Of a stretch of 64,000 nt of DNA, positions 29,351-38,084 are shown in pieces. The translations under genes were made by a program, and so were the position numbers. The stretch's first letter is position 1. Each line of letters starts with the position of its first letter. The notes under the pieces were generated by a model. The model saw only the letters and a program-made list of their open reading frames with translations, made no database searches and was not told where the DNA came from. The stretch comes from Prauserella cavernicola (lineage in GTDB: Bacteria > Actinomycetota > Actinomycetes > Mycobacteriales > Pseudonocardiaceae), in NCBI RefSeq assembly GCF_016595675.1, contig NZ_JAENJH010000012.1, forward strand, positions 160,954 through 224,953. Direction: 5' to 3'.

Positions 29351-29704
29351 GTGTCGATGCAAGATTCTGGTTGCTGCGCCGGATTGGCTTCTGCGCCGCT
29401 GGGCGAGAGCGAGGCCGACGAGCTGGCGCGCGCGTTCAAGGCGCTGGGCGACCCGGTACGGCTACGGCTGTTGTCGATGATCGCGTCTCGTGAGGGCGGC
29501 GAGATCTGCGTCTGCGAACTCACGCCCGCTTTCGAGCTGTCGCAGCCGACGATCTCCCACCACCTCAAACTCCTGCGTCAGGCCGGACTCATCGCCAGCG
29601 AGCGGCGCGGGACGTGGGTCTACTACCGCGCGCTGCCTGCCGCGACGGATCGGCTGGCGGCACTGCTGGCCTCGTCCCCGCGGACCGTCGAGATCGGCGT
29701 GTGA
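29351..29704 (+). CDS. arsR: ArsR family metalloregulator
   Basis: A 117-residue ArsR/SmtB repressor. The winged helix carries ALGDPVRLRLL and LSQPTISHHLKLLRQAGLI (recognition helix). The metal-sensing cysteines EICVCEL lie at 53 and 55, with an additional CC at positions 8-9. Dissociation on As(III) binding would open the divergent arsM and arsR-aquaporin-arsC units. The CC pair plus a Cys at 55 is reminiscent of the trigonal As site of Corynebacterium glutamicum ArsR. The start may be GTG 29351 or ATG 29357. Confidence 0.93.
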   Translation: MSMQDSGCCAGLASAPLGESEADELARAFKALGDPVRLRLLSMIASREGGEICVCELTPAFELSQPTISHHLKLLRQAGLIASERRGTWVYYRALPAATDRLAALLASSPRTVEIGV

Positions 29705-30441
29705 GCACCTCACTCGCACGTCGGGCCGCCGCCGAAGCGCTCGGCTCGGCGGCGTTGGTCGCGGTGGTGGTCGGCTCGGGCATTCAGGCGAGCGAGCTCT
29801 CGTCCGACGCTGGTGTCCGGTTGCTGGCGAACTCCCTGGCGACCGTCCTCGGACTCGGGGTGCTGATCATCGTGTTCGGCCCAGTGTCGGGGGCGCATTT
29901 CAACCCGGTGGTGTCGCTGGCGGTGTGGTTCAGCGAGCGTCGTTCCGATGGTGGATTCTCGCTGCGTGACGTTGCTGTGTACGCGCCGGCCCAGATCGCC
30001 GGCGCCATCGGTGGGGCCGTGCTCGCGAACGCGATGTTCGCCGAACCGCTGGTGAGCTGGTCCACTCAGGATCGCTCGGGCGGGCACCTGTGGCTGGCGG
30101 AGGCGGTCGCCACCGCCGGGCTGCTGCTGGTGATCCTTGGTTTGGCACGCGCGAATCGTGCGCACCATGCGCCGCTCGCGGTGGCGTCCTTCATCGGTGC
30201 TGCCTACTGGTTCACCTCGTCGACCTCGTTCGCGAACCCGGCTGTCACCATCGGCCGGGCCTTCACCGACACCTTCGCCGGGATCGCACCCGGCTCCGTC
30301 CTGCCGTTCATCTGTGCCCAGTTCGCCGGTGCCGTGATCGCTCTCGGCGTCGTCGCGACCGTGTTCGCACGTCCGGCTCAGGCTGCGTACGACCCGGCCG
30401 TACGTGCTATCTCGCGGCCCGTGGAAAGGAGTGCCCCGTGA
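29701..30441 (+). CDS. Aquaporin-family channel of the arsenic operon (AqpS-like)
   Basis: A 246-residue MIP-family protein with six predicted helices. The two half-helix motifs are GAHFNPV (NPV rather than NPA) and SFANPAV. In Sinorhizobium meliloti an aquaporin (AqpS) in an ars operon replaces an active pump and lets arsenite leave down its gradient after ArsC reduces arsenate. The gene overlaps arsR by 4 bp and arsC by 4 bp, so the same strategy is likely. No ArsB or Acr3 pump gene lies nearby. Confidence 0.88.
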   Translation: MSTSLARRAAAEALGSAALVAVVVGSGIQASELSSDAGVRLLANSLATVLGLGVLIIVFGPVSGAHFNPVVSLAVWFSERRSDGGFSLRDVAVYAPAQIAGAIGGAVLANAMFAEPLVSWSTQDRSGGHLWLAEAVATAGLLLVILGLARANRAHHAPLAVASFIGAAYWFTSSTSFANPAVTIGRAFTDTFAGIAPGSVLPFICAQFAGAVIALGVVATVFARPAQAAYDPAVRAISRPVERSAP

Positions 30442-30845
30442 GTGCCCAGGTGCCTCGTCCGTCGGTCCTGTTCGTCTGCGTGCACAACGCAGGCCGCTCA
30501 CAGATGGCCGCCGCCTTCCTGGCCCACGTGGCCGGAGATCGCGTGGTGGTGCGCTCGGCCGGTTCCGCTCCGGCGGACGCCGTCAATCCGACCGTGGTCG
30601 AGGCCATGGCCGAAGTGGGTGTCGACATCTCGGCCGAGGCACCGAAGGTGTTGACCGTCGACGCCGTGCGGGCATCGGACGTGGTGATCACCATGGGCTG
30701 CGGTGATGCGTGCCCGGTCTTTCCCGGCAAGCGCTATCTCGACTGGGCGGTAGGCGATCCCGCGGGTGAATCCATCGAGGCCGTTCGCCCCATCCGGGAC
30801 GAGATATCGGAGCGGGTTCGGAGCCTGGTCGACGACATCGTGTAG
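30438..30845 (+). CDS. arsC: Arsenate reductase (mycothiol/LMW-phosphatase-type ArsC)
   Basis: A 135-residue arsenate reductase of the low-molecular-weight phosphatase fold. The P-loop is CVHNAGRS (CX5R), followed by VVITMGCGDACPVFPGKRYLDW, a segment typical of actinobacterial arsenate-mycothiol transferases. These enzymes couple arsenate to mycothiol and reduce it with mycoredoxin. The GTG at 30438 has AAGGAG six bases upstream and overlaps the aquaporin stop. Confidence 0.92.
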   Translation: MSAQVPRPSVLFVCVHNAGRSQMAAAFLAHVAGDRVVVRSAGSAPADAVNPTVVEAMAEVGVDISAEAPKVLTVDAVRASDVVITMGCGDACPVFPGKRYLDWAVGDPAGESIEAVRPIRDEISERVRSLVDDIV

Positions 30846-30923
30846 TCGAGTGCTGGAGTCCGGAGTGCGGGACAGATCCGGTCCGCGGCCGACTCGTCCA
30901 CCCCGCGGCCCGCCTCTCGCCGC

Positions 30924-30929
30924 TACGCT
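30924..30929 (+). promoter_or_regulatory. -10 element for a probably leaderless transcript
   Basis: TACGCT fits TANNNT and ends seven bases before the ATG at 30937. No ribosome-binding site is visible before that ATG, supporting a leaderless mRNA. Confidence 0.45.
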
Positions 30930-30936
30930 GCCTGCC

Positions 30937-31806
30937 ATGGATCACGAAGAAGCCCGCGCTGTCGCGGCTCGCTGCAACCGTGCTCTCGAACCCCTCCACT
31001 CGATGGTCTACTTCGCACCGGAGGCAGAGCAGGCCTACACCGAACTGGGTCTTCCCGGTGGTCGGATGGGCTACTTCGCCAGCCGCGGAGCGCCACTCGG
31101 GCCGGTCGGTCCCGCCGTCGTCGCGGCGACGTTCTACAACTTCAATCCCGCGCTCGTCGCCAGGCACATCCCGAGCGCGTGGACCTTCGCGAGCCCCGAG
31201 GCGATCGTCGAGGCGCGGTTCCTGGCCGCGGGCGCGGCGCTGCGGCGGCTGCTCGGGCCGGAGCTCGCCGAGTCCGAGGCGCTGACCGAGCTCGCCGCAC
31301 TCGTGCGCGAGGCCGCCGACGGCTGCGACGGTGACGGCAGGGTGCTCTACGCGGCCCATGCGGCGCTGGACTGGCCGGAGGATCCGGTACTGGTGTTGTG
31401 GCACGGAATCTCGTTGCTCCGGGAACACCGCGGCGACGGGCACATCGCCGCGCTCGTCGGTAACGGCCTCGGTGGGCTGCCCGCACTGATCACTCACTGC
31501 GCCACCGGCAAGGGTTTCATCCCCGATGTCGCGCGGAAGCTGCGTGGCTGGTCGGAGGACGAATGGGCCGCGGCCACCGACGAGCTGCGCGAGCAGGGAC
31601 AGCTCGACGCCGACGGCGGGCTCACCGAACTCGGTCTCGCCACGCGGGAACGGATCGAGGAACAGACCAACGCCGCCGCCACGGGTCCATTTCGGTGGGT
31701 CGGTGCCGACAAGGCCGAGCGCATGCGGGAGCTGGGCAAGGAGCTGACCCGGCAGGTGCTCGCCAACGGAGCCTTCCCACCAGGGGTCTTCGCTCGGGGT
31801 AAGTGA
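30937..31806 (+). CDS. SCO6745 family protein (predicted winged-helix protein)
   Basis: A 289-residue protein of the actinobacterial SCO6745/SalK-like family: EPLHSMVYFAPEA near the start, YFASRGAPLGPVGPAVVAATFYNFNP, and VLWHGISLLREHRGDGHIAAL. The C-terminal part (GWSEDEWAAATDELREQGQLD) resembles a winged helix. Its biochemical role is unknown. No ribosome-binding site is seen, and a -10-like hexamer seven bases upstream suggests a leaderless transcript. It is isolated between arsC and a 500-bp gap. Confidence 0.82.
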   Translation: MDHEEARAVAARCNRALEPLHSMVYFAPEAEQAYTELGLPGGRMGYFASRGAPLGPVGPAVVAATFYNFNPALVARHIPSAWTFASPEAIVEARFLAAGAALRRLLGPELAESEALTELAALVREAADGCDGDGRVLYAAHAALDWPEDPVLVLWHGISLLREHRGDGHIAALVGNGLGGLPALITHCATGKGFIPDVARKLRGWSEDEWAAATDELREQGQLDADGGLTELGLATRERIEEQTNAAATGPFRWVGADKAERMRELGKELTRQVLANGAFPPGVFARGK

Positions 31807-32307
31807 TCCGGCCCGGAAATCCCCACAACGGGCTAAGCGTCACGGAGAGTGCGCGAAACGCGGGGTGCGATTGTGCGCGCCGTAGTCGTTGTCGCTCTTT
31901 CGGTTGACGGAGATCGGGAGTGGTCCGGACAAGCGCAGTGACCTAGCGGAGCCCGCTTCTGCCGCCGATCGGGGCATGGTTCACTTGTCTCGCCATCATG
32001 AAGCGGTGAAAGCCCGTACTCACAGTGAGAAGGATCTACGCATGTGAGTGAGTCCATGCGCACACTAGGAAATCCGGGTGGACAGGGTTAATCCTGGACG
32101 CCGTTGCGGCGATGATGGAGGGCGGGCGAATTTCAGTGAGCGCGATCGTGACGGCAACGGAGCGGATGAGGCCGGGATGGCCGGCAGGCCTTTGACCGCT
32201 CTCTGTCGTCACGCCATGATGTTGTTCGAACACGGCAAGTGCTGGAACCTCTGTGTGGCACACACCAGTGTGTCGCGCACCACACTCCGGGCACTCGGGA
32301 GTACGCG
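31807..32307 (+). other. 501-bp gap upstream of the secretion-like locus
   Basis: I see no convincing gene here; short frames lack codon bias or a usable start. The gap contains two hairpin-like repeats, CTCACAGTGAG (32019-32029) and CGCATG/CATGCG (32039-32060), plus the nested dyad annotated at 32253-32285. It probably holds the promoter and control region of the operon at 32308. Confidence 0.5.
32253..32285. promoter_or_regulatory. Nested dyad upstream of the secretion-like operon
   Basis: A perfect 14-bp dyad ACACACCAGTGTGT (32260-32273) is enclosed by GTGTGG (32253-32258) and CCACAC (32280-32285). It ends 22 bp before the ATG at 32308, close to the expected promoter, so it is an operator candidate. 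No regulator gene is adjacent. Confidence 0.5.
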
Positions 32308-32574
32308 ATGACCACGATGACGCTTGCGGCACTGGCGCAAGGCGGAGAGCTCGGCACCGGCAACGTCCGGCAATGGCTCCTAGACAACATTGTCCCGCTG
32401 GTTCTGCTCGCGGTCGCACTGCTGCTGCTGTGGCTGGGCGGCGGCAAGGGCGACAACGCCGGCGTGATGCGCAGGCTCGCGGGTGTGGTGATCGCGCTCG
32501 CGATCATCGGGCTCGCGGTCAGCGGCCTCGGAGTCAACGTCGGCGAATGGATCGCCGGCCTGTTCACAGGCTGA
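32308..32574 (+). CDS. Small two-helix membrane protein (possible VirB2/pilin-like subunit)
   Basis: An 88-residue protein with two hydrophobic helices, about residues 29-45 (NIVPLVLLAVALLLLWLG) and 58-78 (LAGVVIALAIIGLAVSGLGV), joined by a basic loop. Size and topology resemble VirB2/TrbC-like pilin subunits of type IV secretion systems, but no sequence signature supports that. It is the first gene of the operon. A GGGAG ribosome-binding site sits six bases before the ATG at 32308. Confidence 0.7.
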   Translation: MTTMTLAALAQGGELGTGNVRQWLLDNIVPLVLLAVALLLLWLGGGKGDNAGVMRRLAGVVIALAIIGLAVSGLGVNVGEWIAGLFTG

Positions 32575-32589
32575 TCGGGAACCGCCCCA

Positions 32590-33105
32590 GTGCGTATTCG
32601 AACCGATGACGAGGTCTACCGGGTTGACGCGGTCTGGCTCGGTCCGCCCAAGGCCACGTTCCCGTGGCGCGCCCGCTATGTGGCGTGGGGCGTCGGGATC
32701 CCGCTCTTCCTGGTCACGCTGGGCGTCGAACGCCAACTCGGGTTCGGGTTCGGCTTCTTCACCACGGCGTGGGCATTCGTCATCACGATCGCCCTCACCC
32801 GGCTGATCACCTCGAAGATCAGCCACGAACGCCCGCTCGGCGCGGTGTTCGCCATGTGGATGAGGGAGTTGCAGGCGCCCCGCGAGAAGTCGGCGGGCAC
32901 CGGCGGCGCCGCGAGCGCCAGCAAGATCAAGGTGCGCACCGATCGGCCGAGGCCGAAGCGAGCCAGGGGCACCGCCCGGCGCACAGGTCACCGCCCGGCA
33001 GGGCCGGGACGCGCTGTGAGCACGGCGAGCCCGGTCATCTACCCGTCACGAGAGACCACAGCACGAGCACGCCGCCGCCGTTCGTCGGCGCCGGTGGGGA
33101 GGTAG
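32590..33105 (+). CDS. Two-helix membrane protein (possible VirB3/PrgI-like)
   Basis: A 171-residue protein. After RTDDEVYRVDAVWLGPPKA it has two hydrophobic segments (about 35-50 and 53-72), then a basic hydrophilic tail rich in Arg, Pro and Ala with RPRPKRARGTARR. Position directly before a VirB4-like ATPase gene and its topology suggest a VirB3/PrgI-type membrane subunit; this is inference. Its stop lies 3 bp before the ATPase start codon. The start is a GTG 15 bp after the previous stop. Confidence 0.7.
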   Translation: MRIRTDDEVYRVDAVWLGPPKATFPWRARYVAWGVGIPLFLVTLGVERQLGFGFGFFTTAWAFVITIALTRLITSKISHERPLGAVFAMWMRELQAPREKSAGTGGAASASKIKVRTDRPRPKRARGTARRTGHRPAGPGRAVSTASPVIYPSRETTARARRRRSSAPVGR

Positions 33106-33108
33106 TCC

Positions 33109-35988
33109 TTGTTCGGTCGCGACCGCAGCCGGAACACCCAGCAGCCGGCACAGTCGAACCAGGCCGAAGGCGGCCGCCGGGGCAGGCGGCTGCCCGGTGA
33201 GCAGGCCATACCCACCTACACGCCCTCCATCGCGGCGCGCACGATCGACGGGCACCTGCTCCGCACCGGCCACGAGGTCTACGCCTGGTACCGGCTCGCG
33301 CCACAGCGCTGGTCGTTCCGTTCCGACTCGCAGCGCCGCGACCTGATCGCCGCGATCGCGGGCCAGTACGCCGAGCTCCAGGGCCGGTGGATGCACCTGC
33401 GCGTCACCACCAGGCCGTACCCCATCCGGATGTGGGCCGAGGCGCACGTGCACAACGCGCGCAACCGGCCTGGCGACGTCCCCGGCTCGCTGTCGTTCGA
33501 CGACTACCTCGTCGGCGAGCAGCAGCAGCTCATGGGCCGTTCCATGGCGGAGAAAGAGGTCTACATCGGCATCCAGGTCCAGACCCGCCGGGTCGTGGAC
33601 CGCGCCGTCGAGCGTGCGGCTCCGCTGCTGCGCAAGATCCTGCCCGAGGCCGTCGATGCCGAGCTGTCCGCGCTGGACTCCGAAGTGGAGCATCTCGACC
33701 AGGTCATCGGCTCGAGCGGGTTCGAGGGCAGGCCGGTGGACGCCGAGGAGATGTCCTGGCTGATGCACCGGTCGTGCTCGCTGGGCCTGCCCGCGCCGCG
33801 CAACCTGCCCGCCGTTCCCGGCGCCGCGTGGGAGCCGGAGGACCTCGCGAGTTTCACCGACGCCGCCGACTTCCACAGCGATCCCTACGCCCCGACGGTC
33901 ACCGTGCGCGGCCGCACCGGCTCCAACGCGGGCGTCAAGCGCCACGTCGCGGTGCTGACCGTCGGCCAGATGCACGGCCTGCAGATCCCCGAGGTGGACG
34001 ACCCGTGGGTGCAGCACGCCGACCGGCTGCCCGCGGCCGTGGAGTGGTCCGCGCGCATCTACGTGCGCAGGCCCGAGGAGGTCGCGGGCGAGCTTCAGCG
34101 CCAGATGAACAAGGTGCGCTCGCAGGTCAAGCACTACACCGACGAACACGAGCTGGAGCCGCCGCAATCGCTTGCGCGGCAGGCGTCGCGGGTCCTCGAG
34201 ATCGACGACGAGATGACCACGGGCTTCACGGCGCTCGCCACCCGCGTGCGTTCGTGGTGGCGGCTGGCCGTCTCCGGACCCACCGAGCGCGAGGCGCTGC
34301 GGCTCGCCCAGCAGCTGCTCGACCTCTACAAGCCCAAGGTCGCCATCGAACACCCCGAGGCGCAGTACGCGCTGGCCAGGGAGTTCATCCCCGGTGAGCC
34401 GTTGTCGTCCGGTGCCTACATGCGCCGCGGCTCGGTGGTGTGGGCCGCGTCCACGGTGCCGACGGCGACCGCGGAGGTCGGCGACCGGCGCGGCATCCTG
34501 CTCGGCGAGACGTGCACGGCCACGCGCAGGCCGGTCGCGTGGGACCCGTGGATGGCGCAGGAGATCCGCGACGGATCCGGCCTCAGTGCCATGGTCGCGG
34601 GGCTCGGTGGCGGCAAGTCCTTCCTCGGCGGTGGCGTCGTCTACAAGACGCTGCGGGCCGGTGCGAGCTGGACGATCCTCGATCCCTCCGGGCCGCTGTC
34701 GAGACTGTGCGACCTACCCGAACTGCGGCCGTACGCGCGGCCGATCAACCTGCTCAACGCGCAGCCGGGCATCCTCAACCCGTACCGCGTGGTCGCAGAG
34801 CCGATGCTCGAGCACTTCATCGAGGACGAGGATCCCGAGCGCGCGTGGCGTCGCGAACGGGCGCTGGCCGGCGCGACCCGCCGCCGCCTCGTGCTCGACG
34901 TGCTCACCGGCGTGCTGCCCTACGACGTGGCCCGGATGCCGCAGACGCGCATCGTGCTCCTGCGTGCGGTGCGGACCGTCGGTGGCCGCTTCGACGCCGA
35001 CCCCGGGCAGGTGATCGACGCCCTGCGCAGGGACTCCAGCGAGCACCACGAGCACGCGGTCGTGGTGGCGGACTTCCTCGACGAGCTCCGCGAGCGCATG
35101 TCGCTGCTGATCCCGGAGGCGGGCGAGGACCCGTACTCCGACACCCGCGACGACCGGCTCACCGTGCTCACGATGGCCGGACTGGCGCTGCCGAAGGAAG
35201 GCGTCGGGCGCGAGCACTGGACCGACGCCGAGGCGCTCGGTGTCGAGATGCTGAACCTCGCGGCCTGGCTCACCCAGCGCTCGGTGTACGAGAAGCCGAA
35301 GGACCAGCGCAAGGGCGTCTGGATCGACGAGGCCTTCTTCCTGTCCGAGGTGCCGACCGGCCGGGTGCTGATGAACCGCTTCGCGCGTGACTCGCGAAAG
35401 TGGAACGTCCGCGTGCTGCTGTCGTCGCAGATCCCCGCGGACTTCCTGCGGATCCAGGGCTTCGTCGCGCTGCTCGACTCGGTCTTCGTCGGCAGGCTGG
35501 ACGACGACGACACCCAGTCCGACGCGCTGCGCCTGCTGAAGGTGCCGGTGGGCGTCGGCTACGAGCAGGTCGTGTCCGCGCTGGGCAGGCGTCCCGGAGC
35601 GCAGCGCGGCGTCGAACGCGACCGCGACCCGAGGCAGTTCATCTTCGCCGACGGCGCCGGTGGCGTGGAACGCATCCGGGTCGACTTCTCCGGCCCGCAC
35701 CTGGAGCACCTGCGCGACGCGCTCGACACGACGCCGGGCTCGGTGCAGGAACGAACTCCCGCGAAGCCGCAGCGGCAGCAGGAGGAGCCCGGGCACCGCG
35801 CGCCGGAGCCCCCGATGCCGGAGGAGGACCTGGAAGAGGACCTCGAGCGCGCGGCCGAACTCGAGGTCGGCCTCACGGAGGAGCAGGTCCTCGACGACAC
35901 GGTCGACGAACGGGCCCGTGAGCAGGACGGGGACAAGCAACCAGCAAGGGCGGGCAAGAACGGTGGCACCGGCCGGGACGCGGCATGA
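33109..35988 (+). CDS. VirB4-like ATPase of a type IV secretion-like system
   Basis: A 959-residue protein. The N-terminal 480 residues resemble the VirB4/TraC N-domain; the ATPase domain has Walker A AGLGGGKSF (about 498-504) and Walker B VWIDEA (about 738-743), followed by SRKWNVRVLLSSQIPADF as in VirB4 family motor proteins. A Glu/Arg-rich tail of about 90 residues follows. VirB4 ATPases energise assembly of the conjugation channel. The TTG at 33109 is backed by a strong GGGAGGT site six bases upstream. It overlaps the next gene by 4 bp. Confidence 0.88.
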   Translation: MFGRDRSRNTQQPAQSNQAEGGRRGRRLPGEQAIPTYTPSIAARTIDGHLLRTGHEVYAWYRLAPQRWSFRSDSQRRDLIAAIAGQYAELQGRWMHLRVTTRPYPIRMWAEAHVHNARNRPGDVPGSLSFDDYLVGEQQQLMGRSMAEKEVYIGIQVQTRRVVDRAVERAAPLLRKILPEAVDAELSALDSEVEHLDQVIGSSGFEGRPVDAEEMSWLMHRSCSLGLPAPRNLPAVPGAAWEPEDLASFTDAADFHSDPYAPTVTVRGRTGSNAGVKRHVAVLTVGQMHGLQIPEVDDPWVQHADRLPAAVEWSARIYVRRPEEVAGELQRQMNKVRSQVKHYTDEHELEPPQSLARQASRVLEIDDEMTTGFTALATRVRSWWRLAVSGPTEREALRLAQQLLDLYKPKVAIEHPEAQYALAREFIPGEPLSSGAYMRRGSVVWAASTVPTATAEVGDRRGILLGETCTATRRPVAWDPWMAQEIRDGSGLSAMVAGLGGGKSFLGGGVVYKTLRAGASWTILDPSGPLSRLCDLPELRPYARPINLLNAQPGILNPYRVVAEPMLEHFIEDEDPERAWRRERALAGATRRRLVLDVLTGVLPYDVARMPQTRIVLLRAVRTVGGRFDADPGQVIDALRRDSSEHHEHAVVVADFLDELRERMSLLIPEAGEDPYSDTRDDRLTVLTMAGLALPKEGVGREHWTDAEALGVEMLNLAAWLTQRSVYEKPKDQRKGVWIDEAFFLSEVPTGRVLMNRFARDSRKWNVRVLLSSQIPADFLRIQGFVALLDSVFVGRLDDDDTQSDALRLLKVPVGVGYEQVVSALGRRPGAQRGVERDRDPRQFIFADGAGGVERIRVDFSGPHLEHLRDALDTTPGSVQERTPAKPQRQQEEPGHRAPEPPMPEEDLEEDLERAAELEVGLTEEQVLDDTVDERAREQDGDKQPARAGKNGGTGRDAA

Positions 35989-38075
35989 ACACCGTGCTGA
36001 CGTTGCTCGTCGTGTTCCTGTGCGCCTGGGGCTGGCACCGCGCACGGGACCGGCGGAAGCGAGGTGAGGGCCCCGGCCGGGGCCGCAAGAGACTCCCGGC
36101 CCTGATCGCCGCCATCGCGATGCTCGGCCTGCAGGCCGTCGTCACCGCACCCCCCGCCATGGCACAGGGCGGCGGTTGCGAGGCCCCGAACCCGGAACGC
36201 CCGGGCTCGGGCATGGTCGGCGCGATCGACCCGACCAAGGGACAGGGTGAGGCGGGCAGCGCCTACCTCGACTACGGCTATGCCGGCATGGTCTGGAACG
36301 TCTACGACTGCGACAACGGCGCGCTGGGCATCACCGATCCCAACACGACGGTCGACACGTGGGCCGGTAACCAGCTCTTCAACATCGGCAAGAACATCGT
36401 CGGCGCCACCAACTCGTTGCACTACACCGTGCTCGAGGGCGGTTTGCTGAACCCCATCTACAACGCGGTTTCCCAGGGCGCCGAAGCGGTCTACAACAAC
36501 ATCTACGCCCAACTCTTCGGGCTCGCGGCGCTGATCCTCGCGCTCATCATGTTCCGCAACATCTGGCGTGGCGACCTGTCCACGGTCAGCAAACGCGCCC
36601 TCCTCGCGATCGGCGGGCTCTGGCTCGCCGCGTCGTCGATGGCCCTGTTGCGCTACTACGACGAGATCGACCGCGCGATCGTTCAGACCACCACGAACAT
36701 CCAGGCCGGGTTCGTCGATGAGACAGAGGACCGGGTCGTGCGCCACGTGCTGCCGACCGACCTGCACGACAAGGTCGTCTACGAGAACTGGCTTCGGGGC
36801 ACGTTCGGTTCGCCGGAAGCACCCCAGGCCGAGCAGTTCGGCAGACCGCTGTTGGACGCACAGGCGTTCACCTGGGAACAGATGCGCGGCGGAGACGATG
36901 CCGACGAGAACGTTATCAACGGCAAGAAGGAAGAGTTCAAGAACATCTCCACGCAGCTGGGCCCAGCCGCCGGTTACTTCACCGGTGAGGACGGCAGCCG
37001 AACCGGCGCCGGTTTCCTCTCCATGCTGCAGAGCCTCGCGTACGCACTCTTCCAGCTGTTCGCCAAGGCTGCGGTGCTGCTCGCGCAGATCCTGGTGCGA
37101 CTGTTCACGCTGACGGCACCGCTGATCGGCCTGGTCGCGATCCTGCACCACGACATCCTGCGCAGGGTCGGCAAGGTGATCGGCTCCGTGGCCTTCAACC
37201 TCATCGTGCTCTCGGTGCTCGCGGGCGTGCACGCGTTGCTGTTGCAGGCGATCTTCGCGGCAGGCAACTCCTTGTCGATGCTGACGCAGATGGCGCTCGC
37301 CGGGCTCGTGACGATTCTGCTCTTCCTCGTCGGCAGACCTGCGCGCAGGTTGTGGCAGATGGTCGAGATGTCCGTGAGCATGGTCGGGTCCGCGGTGCCG
37401 ACTCCTCGCGGTGGCCTGTTCTCCCGACTACGCAAGAAGAGCGACGAACCCACACCGCAGGACGAGTTCTGGCGCAACGTCCGCGACGACGACGAGGCCG
37501 CCGGCGGAACGGCGACCCGAGGGCACGCGGGCGCCACGAACGGCGCCCGGTTCCGGCCGGAGGCCACCGTGTTCGCCAACTCGCAACGGCTCGATCCGGG
37601 CGGCAACGCGATCCACCCCGCGAGACACTGGCCAGGCCAGGTGGGTGGTGGCATGGACCAGCGGCCCGGTCTGCCCGCCGGTGGCAGCGCACCCGCAGGC
37701 GCGTTCTCCGAGTACACGCCCGGCCGCTCGCCCGGCGACTACATGGAGGCGCGCCCGGTGATGATGGCGAGCAGGCGGGTCGACACCGCGCCGGTCACCG
37801 ACCGGGGCTGGGACCGGGAGGATCCCGATCCGCTCGTCGTGCCGTCGCGGATGGCGTCGACCGGCGTCGGAGAGCCCGCCGCGCAGGCGGCCAGGGAGAT
37901 GCCGAACCCACCGCCGCCGCCTCCGCCAGGAGCCGCTGCCGCCGCGCCGCAGCAGCCGCGGCGCGTGGAGCCGGAACTCGTGGCAGGCAAGCCCGTGTTC
38001 GTGCTGTACCGGCCCTCGCGGGGGCTCGAGGTACGGGGCGACGACGCCCGCGACACCGACCACCTGGTGCGGTAG
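35985..38075 (+). CDS. TrbL/VirB6-like polytopic membrane protein
   Basis: A 696-residue protein. A first TM segment (2-18) and a second hydrophobic stretch ending in PPAMAQG resemble signal or membrane anchors, then an external part with GYAGMVWNVYDCDN, followed by several helices between about residues 165 and 450 (LFGLAALILALIMF, LLAQILVRLFTL, LIVLSVLAGVHALLL). The C-terminal 250 residues are cytosolic and Pro/Gly-rich. VirB6/TrbL proteins form the inner-membrane channel of type IV systems. Start overlaps the ATPase stop (ATGA). Confidence 0.8.
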   Translation: MNTVLTLLVVFLCAWGWHRARDRRKRGEGPGRGRKRLPALIAAIAMLGLQAVVTAPPAMAQGGGCEAPNPERPGSGMVGAIDPTKGQGEAGSAYLDYGYAGMVWNVYDCDNGALGITDPNTTVDTWAGNQLFNIGKNIVGATNSLHYTVLEGGLLNPIYNAVSQGAEAVYNNIYAQLFGLAALILALIMFRNIWRGDLSTVSKRALLAIGGLWLAASSMALLRYYDEIDRAIVQTTTNIQAGFVDETEDRVVRHVLPTDLHDKVVYENWLRGTFGSPEAPQAEQFGRPLLDAQAFTWEQMRGGDDADENVINGKKEEFKNISTQLGPAAGYFTGEDGSRTGAGFLSMLQSLAYALFQLFAKAAVLLAQILVRLFTLTAPLIGLVAILHHDILRRVGKVIGSVAFNLIVLSVLAGVHALLLQAIFAAGNSLSMLTQMALAGLVTILLFLVGRPARRLWQMVEMSVSMVGSAVPTPRGGLFSRLRKKSDEPTPQDEFWRNVRDDDEAAGGTATRGHAGATNGARFRPEATVFANSQRLDPGGNAIHPARHWPGQVGGGMDQRPGLPAGGSAPAGAFSEYTPGRSPGDYMEARPVMMASRRVDTAPVTDRGWDREDPDPLVVPSRMASTGVGEPAAQAAREMPNPPPPPPPGAAAAAPQQPRRVEPELVAGKPVFVLYRPSRGLEVRGDDARDTDHLVR

Positions 38076-38084
38076 GGGGTCGCG

